DNA from: Entophlyctis helioformis
Lineage: Eukaryota > Chytridiomycota > Chytridiomycetes > Chytridiales > Chytriomycetaceae
Direction: 5' to 3'
NCBI GenBank assembly: GCA_025526915.1
Contig: JAHLKH010000025.1
Location: forward strand, 124,001-188,000
Length of the DNA: 64,000 nt
Positions 11,401-23,122 of the stretch are shown here, piece by piece. The first letter of the stretch is position 1, and each line of letters starts with the position of its first letter. The position numbers were made by a program, and so were the translations under genes. The notes beneath the pieces were generated by a model. The model was given only the letters and a program-made list of their open reading frames with translations, searched no databases and was not told where the DNA came from.

Positions 11401-14400
11401 AGATCCAAAGAGGTGCTGCTGCGGAGACTCGTCCAGACGCGGCAGGATCTGCTCAAACACAGCCTCGTAGAACACCTGCCGGTGGACACCGACCGTGCTG
11501 TAGCTGTTGGCAAGCACAGTGCCCAGCGCCTCGTCATAGCTGTAGAGCAGCTCAGGTGTGAACACGCGGTAGCCGTTTGTCTCGAGCGTCGTGAACCAAG
11601 CCAGGACGTTGGCCGGCACAACATCATCTTCAAACACGCGTCCAAGGAACATGAGCTTTTCGGCCGAGAGTCCGATGCGGCGCAGCAGCTTCTTGCGCAG
11701 GTTGACAGCCTTGCGCGTCTCGTTGGAGACCTGCATCGACGGCGTGACCTCGAGAATGACCTCGTACCACTCGCGGATGCAGTTGAGAACCAGCCGGCGG
11801 TTGGGAACGCGCCACGTGCTGTACTCGAACCGCTCTAGTTCAAGGTAGTCCTGCGACATGGCCACACGGCGCTGGATGAGACGCTTGACAGACGCGAGTG
11901 CCTCTGAGAAGCGCTGCACAATAATGCAAAAGTTGACGGCCGTCTTAAGACGCGACACCGATCCGCTGGTGAGGAAGCTCAGATCGCCGAGTGGCACGGT
12001 AGCCAGCGCCACAAACTCAGAGTACATGTCGATCAGGGTCGTCGGGAACATGGACGTCTCCTCGATGGCGGCCTCAAACTGCGGGCTTTGGGCAAGACGG
12101 CGCAGGGCGTAGATGATGTTGTCGATGATGCGCTTGTTCATGATCTTGGCCGAGTTCGTGCGGACCTCGGAGTAGATCTGCAGCATCTCAGAGACGAACA
12201 GCTGGATGACGCTCGGATGCAAAAAGTACACGCTCTCAAACACGGGCTTGACCTCGGGGAAGTTTTCGGTCGCGATCAGAGGCGGGAGCGTGGGCCGCAC
12301 GAGCTGGAACAGCAGGCTGTGGCTGTCGTTTTGGGGGGACATTGAGTACTCGGCCTCGGACACGAGCGGCACACCGGACAGAGCCATAATCAGAATCATG
12401 TAGCCAGTGAACGTCGCCATGTCGTCCACACTGCCGACGGGGGCAGTGGTGATGTACGGAACAGCCAGGATGCGAAGGAACTTGGCGCAGTGGCGCGTGG
12501 CCTTGGAGCGGCCGTGCGATGCAAAGCGCTGTGCAAGCTCGCCGAGGAAGTAGCGGAAGAGGGCGGCATAGTCGCTGGAAGCAACCTCGAGGAACGTCAG
12601 CGTCGGCAGGGCAGACGCCAGACGCGGCGACAGCAGATGGCCAAGCATTCCCTTTTCAAGGAACCCGAAAACGGCACGCTTGCTGATGGTGGTCTCCATC
12701 TGGACCAGAATGGACGCAAGAGGCATCTCGCGCGGCGTGATCTGGAACGAGGGGAAAGACTGCTGGATGGTGTACAAGTCCAGCAGGATCTGTAAACCAG
12801 CTTTGCGGATGCGTGCACACGGACGGGCGAGCAGGATGAGCATCGCCGCATCGACCTTGCACGAGACACGTGAAAATGGCTCTTCGTCGATCGGCTCGAC
12901 ATCCTCAAAGTCCGAGCCCCAGATGTTGGTGAGCTGGGCCAAAAAGCTGACAATCGTGCAGATGCTGATGTCGTCCTGGTGCGGCGTGTGCTTGATGTAG
13001 TTGATGAAGCCGTTTACGATGCCAGTGCGCATGATGGGGTAGCGCTCAAAGATGGTGCGCATGGACAGGGCCGCCTCAGAGGCAACATCCTCAAGAATGT
13101 GGTTGAGGTAGGCACCAATGAACAGGTTGCCGCCAACCAGCTCGGGCATGGGTACGTATGGGAGCAGACGGACGACTTCCTTGAACATGCGCACGGCCAG
13201 ACGCTGCTCGGGCTTGAGCTTGAGCGCTGTGCGCTTGCGTTGACGCACAGTGTCGACGAGGGACGAGGCGACCAGGTACTTGGACGGCGTCTTTCCATCA
13301 ACGCGGCAAAGATCGAGCCACTCGCGGATGGTGCTGCTGACCTTTTCGTTTGTCTCCTTGGTTGAAGCATCCTGGGTGAACGACGGGATCACAAGAGGGC
13401 TCAAGCCAAGCTCGGAATCGCGTCTGTAAGAGATGCGGTAAGAGTCCAGAATGGATAGGCGTGTGTCGCGCTTGGAGCCTTGTCCGATCTCTGATCCAGT
13501 GGCTGGTCCCGGCATCTCACGCAAGAGTCTGGCGGCCTGTGTGCGGTTGAGGCTGATGGCGCCATTCGTGCGCGAGTTCAGCTGCAGCTGCTGGAGCTGC
13601 TGCGTGGTGGCGTTGGTCTGCGTTGGGCTGGTGACTGAGCCGGGCGAGCCACCTGCTGGGCTCTCGTCGGCAGTCGAGAAGCCGGAAATCTCAATAGCGC
13701 TCGAGAGCATGGCGAGAATGTCATCCTGGGGACGCAGGTCGCTCGAGAAGGCGCGAGTCAGGGGGACGACAAGCTGGCTGGCCGCAACGGTCGTCGACGG
13801 ATCCAAAGCATGGCCAGCAGTGCCGAGCAAGTTGATGCCAATCTGCACATCAATGTAGTTGAGGATGTGCGTGATGTTGACCTCGAGATCGTAAGGGAAC
13901 TCCTTGAGGATCGTGAAAAAGTCGTTTTCGTGCTTGGAATAGGCAAACGACGAGAACCCGCTCTCTGGGCTGACGATGGTGCGCAAAGCACGAACACCAA
14001 TGTAAAAGCTGTCTGGTCCGCTGTCAACGCTGTTGGTGTTCATGAGGTCGGCAATCAGCTTGAGGCCGATCTGGAAGCTGCGAGGTGGCGTTAGATCATT
14101 AGGAACCGGCGGCCAACTGTCCACACAACCGGCCACTTACTTGTGTGCAGCAATCTGCACAACAATGTCGGAGCATATGTCGAGATGCTCGTCGGCAATG
14201 GCAGACTTGCGGCGGAAAAAGACAAGCTCGGCAATGGCAGTCAGACGATTAGCGACACTGCCGGGGCTCTGGTCCTCTGGTGCGCGTGTCAGGCTCGCGT
14301 AAGCCTGGCCCAGCTCAAAGGTGCCGTTGGCGCGTTGGCGCCAGTGTTCGCGCGTGTTGACAAAGTACTGGCCACGAAGGAGCTGCAGGATGCACTGGTA

Positions 14401-16133
14401 GGCGTGGGCCTTGACCTTGCCCTTTGGGAACAGATCCGAGTTGATGAACCCGTCAATGTTTTGGGCAAAGAAGTCGAAGCGAGCATTGACGAGAACGGCA
14501 ACAAGCAGGCTCAGAGCGGCCGACTTGTCGTCGTCGACTGAAACCCACTTGCGAGCCTTCTTGTAGACGTCGGCAATCTCGTTCCAGAGCGACGATTCCC
14601 ACGAGACGCGCGGGACATTGGCGCAGAAATCGAGCGGCTGGATGAGGTGCTCGAGGGCTTGGATGATGGCGATCTTGACGGGCGTCTTCTTGGAGCGATC
14701 GTAAAAGGCGGCAAGCTCGCGGATGAGGGACACGAGCGTGGCGGCTTCGTCGTCAGTCTTTGGCTTGGCCGAGATGTATCGGATGCTGGACAGCACCATG
14801 ATGATCTCTTCGGGAGCGATCTTCTTTTGCAGGTCCAGGTAGCTGAGAGTGTAGCGATAGAGATCGCGGCGAGCAATCTCGGCGACATCTCCAATGACGA
14901 TGGCCGTGCGCACAAAAATCTTCTCAAAGATGCGGCCCTCGGTCTCGGGGTTTATGCGACGCAGAGACGTGGCGTGGAAGTAGTTGAACGCGTGGCGAAG
15001 CACAAGATCATACGTCTCACGACGGACATCCACGGCTGTTGAGAGGCCGAGGATGGTGCAGACAAGATCGAAGATGGCCAGCGTGACGGTGGATTTCTGC
15101 CAGAGGGGTAGCATCAATCCGCATGAGTTGGCTGCGCCGATAAAGCTGCGTAAGTAGCAAGAAGGGAAGCTGGCACACTCACCACCGAGTCTACAACATC
15201 AGACTGCTTGCTGGACAACAAAGGGATCTTCTTGGCGAAAAAGTCCCAGCCGTAAGGAGACTTTGGCGTGTCGGGAAGATCGTGAGGGCTGATGATCAGC
15301 AACGAGCGCAGGATCGAGTCGTAGTAAGGGCGCGGGATGGCCTTGATGAGCTGCACGAGGTCGACATGCATCGGCGCCTGCAGAATGCTGATGCCGACAA
15401 ACTGGGGCAGGCAATCCGCGTGTCAGCCACAATCGCCCTTATCGCGAGCAGGCGGCACGCAAACAATACAACAGACCTTGTTGTAGACGGTTGGGTTGGA
15501 GAGGGCCGACTGCAGCGATGCAGACAGCTCGCCCTGCCAGTGGGTGATGACGTTGGTCAGGATGTCGGCATTGAGCTGATCCTCGAGCTTCATGAGCTGG
15601 AACTGCAGGGCGGTGGTCTTGAGCCGCATCTGGTCTGCAGTTGCGTAGTCCTCGTTCATGATGGCGGTCTGCTTGATGGCCGACATTTCGTCGATGCTGT
15701 CACGCAGCTTCTGCACATATACCTGTAGGGTTGGATTGCGACGGGGACGGGTGTTGCGGAGCGGCAAGGAGAGGGCACGATCGCAGGTCAATGGTGTCAG
15801 CTGGGCGATGGACAGATTGCGCCGCCTTTGGCCGCCTCATTCAAGGCTGCGGATGCCGTTGGCGGACAGCATCGCTCTGCCACGATGAACCGTAGGTGGC
15901 TTGATGGCTGGACGGCTGGGCTGCTGGACGGCTGAGTGGCAAGCCGCCATATGCCGGTCCACAGATGGCAGCCATCCGGCAGTCGCGGCCATCCAACGCA
16001 GCACATCCGTCACAGCCAAGGCAGCTGGCGCAGCCTCACAACAGCGACAGCAGCCGAGCAAGAGCCGAGACTGGCAGAGACTGACCCTGTCGACGTCCAC
16101 GACATTGTTGATGACGGGATTGGGGTTGTACAT
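8469..16133 (-). CDS. TAO3: Furry/Tao3/Mor2-family cell morphogenesis protein
   Basis: Furry proteins are giant HEAT/ARM scaffolds that work with NDR/Orb6/Cbk1 kinases in polarised growth. Seven exons (16133-16086, 15722-15477, 15401-15183, 15096-14141, 14077-11244, 11156-10067, 9987-8469) join in phase without any frame break into 2303 aa, close to yeast Tao3 and fission yeast Mor2. The family N-terminal domain is visible in the exon around 14141-15096 (SSLWNEIADVYKKARKW, LFPKGKVKAHAYQCILQLL). A later signature-like block is VYFLHPSVIQLFVSEMLQIY. The 87-nt stretch 11157-11243 could be translated in frame, but it has GTACGT/CAG ends and removing it restores continuity (FFG-LFNLMN). Residues about 17-60 form a short coiled coil with a UVR-like NEDYATADQM motif that I do not know from the family. 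The first exon (16 codons) is the least certain. Confidence 0.8.
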
Positions 16134-16535
16134 GGCGTGCGGGCGGTGATGGGCCTGCGGGTGCAGAGCAGCGGCCACGGGCAAGGATCGCAGTTGGTTG
16201 CCCAGAGTGCGGCGCCGTTGGAGGTCGTTGGAGGTCGTTGGACGTCGTTGGACGGGCAGCCGAGTGTGGCGTTTTGGTTTGGCACAGACGCAGGCGCAAG
16301 GCACAGCGCAGATGGTGGGCGGGGCAGAGCGAGCAGACAGAGTGAGCAGAGGAAAGCGGCACAGGATTGGCTGCAGGGCAGCCCCGCATAGGTTGCTGGA
16401 GCGCGGGACCCACAGGCGATGCTTGTTGTGGTGTAGCGTCTATCTGGTCGGCGGTGTGGTTGCTGTTGTTCGGTCCGCGGCTGACCGTGGCGCAACTTTG
16501 AAAATCTCTTATCAAACCACGGCTGAGCTTTACAG
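16134..16535. other. Region between the Furry-like gene and the exchanger fragment
   Basis: About 400 bp with a GGTCGTTGGA tandem near 16220-16255. No exons of an exchanger transmembrane domain could be found here on the plus strand. Confidence 0.4.
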
Positions 16536-17271
16536 GCCAGCAAGGCAACTGGCACAAGAGAAGGCAGCGGCCACAGTCACACGCACCGTCTCTGACGACG
16601 ACATGGAGCACTGGTTCCTGAGCTTTGATGCACGATACCTCAAGCCGCTGTTTACGCAGACAGGATGGACACGCCGTCGCGAGTCGCGTCCGCTATCGCG
16701 CCAGCAGTATCTGCACCTGCACTTACAGCAACAACAGCAGCAGCAGCGACGCGCAGGTACCGAACGCATGAGCCCGTCGCAGGAGCTGTTATTGCCGCCG
16801 GGCGGGACCGGGCATGGATGGACCGACGACGCGCACGAGGCGGGCGGTGTGCTGGGGCAGCACGGTGCCAGTGGCGTCAGACCGGGCGGCCGCGTGTTTG
16901 GCAAGTCCATATTGACATCGCCGATGCCACTGCCCTCTGGTGCACAACCACAACAGCCCACAGTCACAACCACCGCGCTTCAAGACGGCTGCCAGCACGG
17001 CCGCCACTCTGCAGTCCAGCCAAGGGAGTTTGCACAACACTGTGTCGTCTGGTCGCCGGTCAGCGCACGCCAGCACAGCAACCATCACACAGGACACGCA
17101 GCCAGCACGACCATCGGGCAGTCTCGCGTCCAGCTTCAGCGGCGTTCTCGGCGGCCTGGCCGGCTTGGCCGGTCTGTCCAGCACCGCGGGCACGCGCCGA
17201 GATGCCGGCCGAGGCAGTCGACACGGCCGCGCCAGCATGGACGGCAACGGGCCAGACGACGCCGAGGATGA
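16536..17271 (+). pseudogene. Orphan C-terminal tail of an Nhx1-like Na+/H+ exchanger
   Basis: After an acceptor-like TTTACAG the frame reads ARQLAQEKAAATVTRTVSDD and then MEHWFLSFDARYLKPLFTQ (ATG at 16603). This resembles the soluble tail of fungal endosomal exchangers (yeast Nhx1 has a W-x-x-FD-x-x-x-LKP-x-F pattern). A poly-Gln run (16728-16748) and low-complexity sequence follow. No transmembrane exchanger domain exists upstream: the Furry-like gene starts only about 400 bp away in the opposite direction. Another open frame (16940-17419) with acidic low-complexity sequence overlaps the end. It may be a duplicated or truncated gene fragment, a misjoin, or a new small gene that acquired the tail. 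Confidence 0.4.
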
Positions 17272-17422
17272 CGGCGAAGTGTTTGTGGGAGCCGACGGCC
17301 GGCCGTGGAGCCCCGCACCTGTCCGTGTGCGTCTGGCGCCGACCGCCGCCTCGACATCGCCCGTGCGATCTGCCCTGAGCGGGAATGGGGCGGGCGGGCG
17401 GCCACCTGGCCCCTCGTAGTCT

Positions 17423-17452
17423 GGATCTGGATCTGGATCTGGATCTGGATCT
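17423..17452. repeat. (GGATCT)5 microsatellite
   Basis: Five tandem GGATCT hexamers in the space downstream of the exchanger fragment. Confidence 0.9.
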
Positions 17453-18037
17453 CGTGGACGGCAGGAAAAAGGTTCAGGATCAACATTCACCAGTGCGGCC
17501 TTATCGCTCGCCAAGCGCTCGTCAGCCCCATCCACGAGACCAAGGAGGCTGCGAAAATTCTCAGCAGCCGCTGGCAGCCGACGCAATAAAAGCCGCTCGT
17601 GGATCCGCTTGACTCACAGTCCGTACACTTCTCCAAGGTCGGTCTGGAGTCGATCTGTCGGTCGGTCGGCCGTTCTGGCTGTCTGGCTGTCTGGCTGTCG
17701 GTCGGCCTGGCTGGCAGGCTGGCATTCCCTCTTGGCGCTGTTTGGTCGGATTAGTCAGCCGACAGATACCGGCAGTAGTTGCCGAGCCCCGCCAGCCGCT
17801 CAAGCAGCGAGCGATGATTTGCGCTGCCCGGCTTGGCTTGGTGCACTGCGGCGTCCTTGAGGATTGAGGGCGGCCATCCATGCCATCCCATCCATGCCAT
17901 GCCATACGATCCTATCCATGCCATCCCATCCACGGCACGACATGCCATGCCGCATGGCTGCTCCACCGGTGCTGACGTCGCCTTTTTCTGATCTGTGCAC
18001 ACGATCTTGCCCACGACATCACAAACACTCGCTGCAG
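17453..18037. other. Upstream region of the sodium:solute symporter
   Basis: About 585 bp without a convincing gene. It includes GTCTGGCTGTCTGGCTGTCG repeats near 17670-17705 and an imperfect CCATGCCATCCCATC repeat at 17877-17945. Canonical TATA not seen. Confidence 0.5.
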
Positions 18038-19812
18038 ATGCCGCTGCTCGAAGACACCTCGGCCAAGCTGGGCCTGGGCCTGACCATCAGCACGACCGTC
18101 CTGTTCGGTGTCGCCGCCGTCGTCTACTCGTTCTACGGCATCGACCAGTCCAAGGTCGACACCGAGTACTTCCTGACCGCCCGCAACTCGCAGCCCATCC
18201 ACCGCCTGGCCTGGAGTTTCTTTGCCGCCGCCATGGGCGCCTGGTATGTGCACCGACCTGCTGCCGTCCTGCCCCGTCCTGTGTGTGCGGCATGCCTTGC
18301 CCGCCCTTCTGCCGCCCCCTCTTGCCATGCCTGCCGTCCCACTCACCGTCCCCACTGCCATCCCATCCACGCTCTGTCCATCTGGGCATCCATCCATCCA
18401 TCTTGCTGCTTCCTCCGCCGTGCAGGGCCATGTACGGCCCCGCCCAGTTCGTCGCCGACCCCGCCTTTGGCGCCGGCCTCGTCGGCCTCATCTCGTACTC
18501 GTTCTTTGCCGGCTTCCCGCTGATCATGGTGGCCTACATGGGCGGCTACATCCGCAAAAACGTCCCCAACGCTACATCCGTCACTTCGTTCGCGTACTGG
18601 CGCTTTGGCCGTGCCGGCGAGCTCTTTGTCGCCCTCCTCGTCCTCCTCAACCTGTCCATCGCGCTCACCGCCGAGTACACCTCGATCGGCAACCTCTTCT
18701 CGGACTTTTTCGGCGTGCCCCGCTACGTGCCCATCCTCGTCGTCGGCATCGTCACGATGGTGTACACGGCCACGGGCGGTCTGTACGTGTCCATCATCAC
18801 CGACCAGTGGCAGGCGCTCTTCTCGCTCGTCATCGTCGCCGTGTCGGCCGTGTACCTCGGCGTGTCGTTCAAGGACGTGACGCTGCCCCCGCTGCCCGCC
18901 TACCTCGGCCCCACCGAGACCGGCTACTACTCGCTCCTGACGCTCGGCATCTCCCTCATCTCGGCCACGTTCTTCTCGGACGCCATCTGGCAGCGTGTCT
19001 GGGCATCCAGCTCCGAGCGCTCGCTCCGCATCGGCGCCGTGATCGGCTCCGCCCTCGTCATGCTTGTCGTCGCCTTTCTCGGCTTTGGCGGCATGCTCGC
19101 CTACTGGTCCGGCCGCGCGCCGTCGTACGAGGCCGGCGGCAACTCGGCCCTCGGCTTCTTCTACGCGTTCAACGATGCCAACGGCAACACGCCGCCCGTC
19201 ATTATCATCATCATGATCCTGTTTGCCGCCGCCATGAACGAGTCCGCCGTCGACTCGCTCCAGAACGCCGTCACGGACACGTTTGTGTCGATGGGCTCGT
19301 CGTTTGGCCTCACCATCCCCACCTACGCCGCCCGCCTCACCGTCCTCATTGTCAACATCCCCATCTTTGTTGTTGGTCTCCAGGGCTACGACATTATCCG
19401 TCTGTTCCTGATCGGCAACATGGTCACCACCTGCTGCTTCCTGCCCTTTGCCGCCGGCCTCATCCCCGCCCTCAACGGCATCGTCTCGGGCACGTCCGCC
19501 ATCCTCGCCTGCATCTTCTCCTTCTTCTCGGTTGCCGTGCTTGGCGTCATCACGACGGGCGACTTTGCCACTGGTCTCGAGGCGTACTTTTACTCGTTCG
19601 TGTACGACTGGCGCGCCTTTGTTACCGGCTCCGTGAGCTCGGTCGTCGGTCTGATCCTGTTCTCGTGCATCGAGCTTGCCGTCCGCTCGGTCCTCGGCTG
19701 GGGTCCCCCGACTCCCCCCATCATGGCCGCCGACCGCGAGCGTCTTGCCCAGAGCAAGCCTGCTGCCGCTGCCGCTGCCCCTTCGTCTGCCACTCTGGTG
19801 TCCAACGCCTAA
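18038..19812 (+). CDS. Sodium:solute symporter (SSS/SLC5 family)
   Basis: A polytopic plasma-membrane symporter of 530 aa in two exons (18038-18243 and 18426-19812); the intron splits a Trp codon. About 13 hydrophobic segments are visible, starting with LGLTISTTVLFGVAAVVYSF. Family-typical features are the early ARNSQ/WSFFAAAMGAWAMYGP region, the SITDQW-like IITDQWQALFSLVIV (TM5-6 region) and FFSDAIWQRVWA in the middle. The substrate cannot be told from sequence; fungal members include urea (Dur3-like) and other solute carriers, and this one does not show a clear Dur3 signature. The C-terminus is a short Ala-rich tail. Codon use is strongly C-ending, as in other highly expressed genes here, which also makes long spurious frames appear within the same span. 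Confidence 0.88.
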
Positions 19813-20035
19813 TTGCGCGGCCGGCAGTCTAGCTCTCTCTCCCGGCTGTCTCCCTCCCGTTTTTCTCTCTCGCCATCTAAGCTATGACTCTTGTCACTTA
19901 TTCATCTTATCATGTCATCCCTACCGCCATCTCCATTACCATCATCACATCTGATACTTTTATTGTGTGCATCAGGCTACGAATACAAACACTTGTGCTT
20001 CAATGTCCAGTTACATGTTACTTTTATATCTCGTC

Positions 20036-21383
20036 ATGCTCCCATGCCTCGAAGATCCCAGCAATCTTGACATCGTGATGCATGGCATTGCATCTGATCC
20101 CTCGTTCAAGAGCAGCGTCCTCCAACTCCTTGAGCACTATGCAGAGTACCATGATCATCACAAGGTAAGTCTGATCACCCACAACGCACAATAAGCAGTG
20201 TAATCACTCACTGACTTCCAAACCTCACACGACAGTTTGCCGAGACGAGCGTCTTTGCAGCAGCCAACAACCAGAATCTGGGCATGCTTGCGACACTTGA
20301 TCCAAATGCAGAGTTTGCAGTCCCAGAAGGAGCGACCTTTACACATCTGTATGGTCGCGCGCTTACGTCCTATCCCGTGGAGCAGGTGAGCCTACAAGCA
20401 TGCAGGCGACACACTATCCTTGACGATCAGCACTAACCATTGCATTGGACACAGCTGTTTAACGCGTGGCGAGACAGTTTACGACGGACTGGAAAGGGCC
20501 GGAATGACAAGTCAGACCTGGAAGAGTTCATGTCAGTCGCACAACAGATGCAACTCATCTTCAAGATCAGGTCGATGGATGTGATCAGCGCGGATTCCTT
20601 GTTGAGCCATCCTCCAAATGCCGGTAGGATATTCTCATAGGATGTGTATGCACTGATCGCACAGCAGACTGACTGCACAAACAGCACATACACACCTACG
20701 AAAGTCATACAATATCTTTGTATGGGGATCCATCAGCGATCCCGTCCGGAAAGAGTATGCTGTCTACACAAAGGCAGCCAGGACAGAGGTTGACATGAGT
20801 GAGCAGAATTGCCACAGGCATTCTGTGTGTATCGCCTCGACAGTTCTCAAAGTCAGACCAATCCAAGTGCGATGCCTTACAGCAGCTCGAGGAGACGCGG
20901 CAGCTCGACGATCCGCCGAGTGATCCATCCATGTCCTCGTTGGTGAGCTCGTCTGCCTGTTGAGCGATGGCTGTCAACAGTTGCGACTCTGTTGACACTG
21001 TGTGCCTTGACAATCTTGACGACGACAAGGACCTTGCGGGCGAGCATGGACAGGCAGCCGTTGTTGTAGCTGCCACGCCAACGGCCAGCCGCCAAAGAGT
21101 GTCAAGCAAGCGGAAGAGAGCAGCAGCAGCAGATGCCAGTGCGTCTGTGTTGGCTGTGACGTCGCCCGTTCGGACATTGCAGCAGGCAGCCCCAGCAGCA
21201 CGCACAAGTGCGCCGACTGTACGCAGAAGGCCAACAGCTGCAACAGGCAATGACAGGACAGTTCTTCGTGACACTACCAACACGCAACCAACTGCTGCCC
21301 CTTGGACAGGCTCAGCAGTCCACAAGCAAGCGCCAAAGCGACCACGACTTGAGAAGGCATCGGCTGCAGACCGCTCAAAGTGA
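20036..21383 (+). CDS. Unrecognised 334-aa protein with basic C-terminal tail
   Basis: Six exons (20036-20164, 20236-20385, 20455-20623, 20685-20788, 20844-20942, 21030-21383) join in phase with GT-AG introns of 55-87 nt, supporting a real gene. The N-terminal half is helical (SSVLQLLEHYAEYHDHHK, LFNAWRDSLRRTGKGRNDK). The C-terminal third is Ala/Thr-rich with two basic clusters, SSKRKRAAA and PKRPRLEK, that look like nuclear localisation signals. A nuclear protein is therefore likely, but I recognise no domain. The last intron (20943-21029) is inferred: reading through it meets a TGA, and skipping 87 nt restores the frame. An ATG further upstream (20004) would add a hydrophobic stretch. Confidence 0.6.
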
Positions 21384-21639
21384 CTGGGGAATTCCGGACA
21401 AGAATATGAAATTGGATTCAAAAAGATTGGAAATTGGATGCCAAGCTTGCCCACGAATCCCGCCATCAAAAGGTGTGTGCGATTGCGCGCTGCTTGCGTG
21501 GCAGTGGCTGCTGCTGCGTGCGTGGATGAGGCTGCCTGCCTGGCTGGCCGCCACGGCAACGCTGGCTGGCGGACTCGCTGGCGGACCGGCTCGCTGACCG
21601 GCGTGCCCCCTCGCCCGCACATGGACAGACCCCAGCAGC

Positions 21640-22810
21640 ATGAGCACAGCCGGTATCGCCAAGTTTCTGGTCATCGAGCCCGACAAGGAGCTGCAGTTCC
21701 GCAGGCCCTTCACGGCCGTCAGCCGCCAGACGCTGTCCATCTACAACTCGCACCCAGACGCCCCGATGGCCTTCAAGGTCAAGACAACCGCCCCCAAGCA
21801 GTACTGCGTGCGCCCCAACTCGGGCCGGCTGCTCCCTGGCGAGCGCTGCGACGTCCAGGTGCTGCTGCAGGTCATGAAGGAGGACCCGCCCCTCGACTAC
21901 AAGTGCCGCGACAAGTTCCTCGTCTTGGGCCTCAAGATTCCCGCCGACACCACGGCGCTGCAGGGCGATGCGCTCAACAGCCGGCTGGTGGAGCTGTGGG
22001 GCCAGGCCGACCTGGTCAAGAAGAGCAACCCCGATGGCGCGGCCGAGCTCATGCTCGAGCACAAGCTGCGATGCACGTTCATGCCGCCGCTGGCCGACCA
22101 GAACCAGGACCCGAACTCGCAGCAGCAGCAGCAACAGCAGACGCTGAGTGCTGCCAGCCAGAGCCAGCAGAGCCAGAGCCAGAGCCAAAGCCAGAGCCAG
22201 AGCCAAACGCAGCGTCCGTTTGGATCGCCGCCTCTGTCGCAGCAGGCCCTCAAGGTCCCGCCTGCAGAGTCGGCATACGGACCACGCGGAAGCACCGCGA
22301 GTGCGACTGGCGCAGACGCTGCTGCGGCCCGCGTCGTCGAGTACCACGACTCGCACGAGGTGCTGCAGCCCACCTCGCCCGAGCCAGGTACGTGCATGCC
22401 ACCACTGCGCCTGCCTATGCAGGCACGCTGTCTCGTTCGCTGGATCTGCACCCTGTCTTCCTGCAACGCCTTGCTGATCCTCTCTGGCATGGAACCGCAC
22501 AGCCAAGCTCGCTGATCCCAAGCTCGAGCGTGATCTCGCCACTGCCCAGGAGAAGATTGCCATGCTGCAAGCCGCCTGCGACGCATACAAGGCCGAGATC
22601 GAGCGCATCAACCACCTGCGTCTGCGCCGTGCGGACGCGTCTGGCCACAACCTCGCCGATGCCCACGGCAAGTCGTCGGGCAGCCTGGCGACCGCGTCCG
22701 GCTCGTCCACATCCACATCGCTGGCCAGACCCGCAAAGGACACGATCACGCTGCCCATGCTTGCGGTCGCTGTGCTCATTGCGTTCATCCTGGGTGTCTA
22801 TCTCTTCTAG
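21640..22810 (+). CDS. SCS2: VAP-family ER membrane contact-site protein (Scs2-like)
   Basis: VAPs are tail-anchored ER proteins whose MSP domain binds FFAT motifs to tether the ER to other membranes. Two exons (21640-22387, 22503-22810) give 351 aa. Residues about 7-125 are the MSP domain: VIEPDKELQFRRPFTAVSRQ, APKQYCVRPNSGRL and the DKFLVLGLKI strand. A Gln-rich and (Gln-Ser)n linker follows (22115-22210), then a coiled coil (EKIAMLQAACDAYKAEIERI). The C-terminus is a single hydrophobic segment, ITLPMLAVAVLIAFILGVYL, ending one residue later, the classic tail anchor. The intron lies between the linker and the coiled coil. Confidence 0.92.
22115..22210 (+). repeat. Coding (CAG)n and (CAGAGC)n repeat in the VAP linker
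   Basis: Poly-Gln at 22115-22140 and alternating Gln-Ser at about 22160-22210. Both are in frame and likely length-variable between strains. Confidence 0.85.
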
Positions 22811-23122
22811 TCCGCCACCAAAACCGTCTCTGTGCTGGCATCGCATTGCACCTCATCCCTTGTCATGGCTGGAACCCAATCAGAGTCCCCTCTCACACCG
22901 ATTGCTCCCTCTCCCTCCTTGATCGACTTTGGATCACCCCCGCCCCGTACGCTTGCTACTACCACAACTACTACTACAACTATGCTATCACTCCCTGTTG
23001 CCATTCCCTACTTGCCAAGCAACATCCATACATCAATAGCAAATGCCCCATACGACCCTATCTTTACACACTGCGCTGCCGTTGCAGCTGGTTCATTTTC
23101 CTTTGGACGGCTCGCCCTCGTC
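22811..23122. other. Convergent 3' intergenic region
   Basis: 312 bp between the ends of the VAP gene and the IQ-motif gene. It is pyrimidine-rich with an ACTACTACTACAACTA low-complexity patch near 22965-22982. No gene is supported. Confidence 0.5.

Noticed and set aside
17877..17945. Telomere-like or satellite repeat
   Set aside because: The CCATGCCATC units are few, imperfect and flanked by genes on both sides.
18222..19832. A 536-codon open frame overlapping the sodium:solute symporter
   Set aside because: It is a second frame of the same C-rich coding sequence, is Arg/His/Pro-rich with no domain, and the other frame gives a perfect transporter.
21466..22788. A 440-codon minus-strand open frame
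   Set aside because: Antisense to the VAP gene and low complexity (Leu/Arg repeats opposite Gln-Ser codons).
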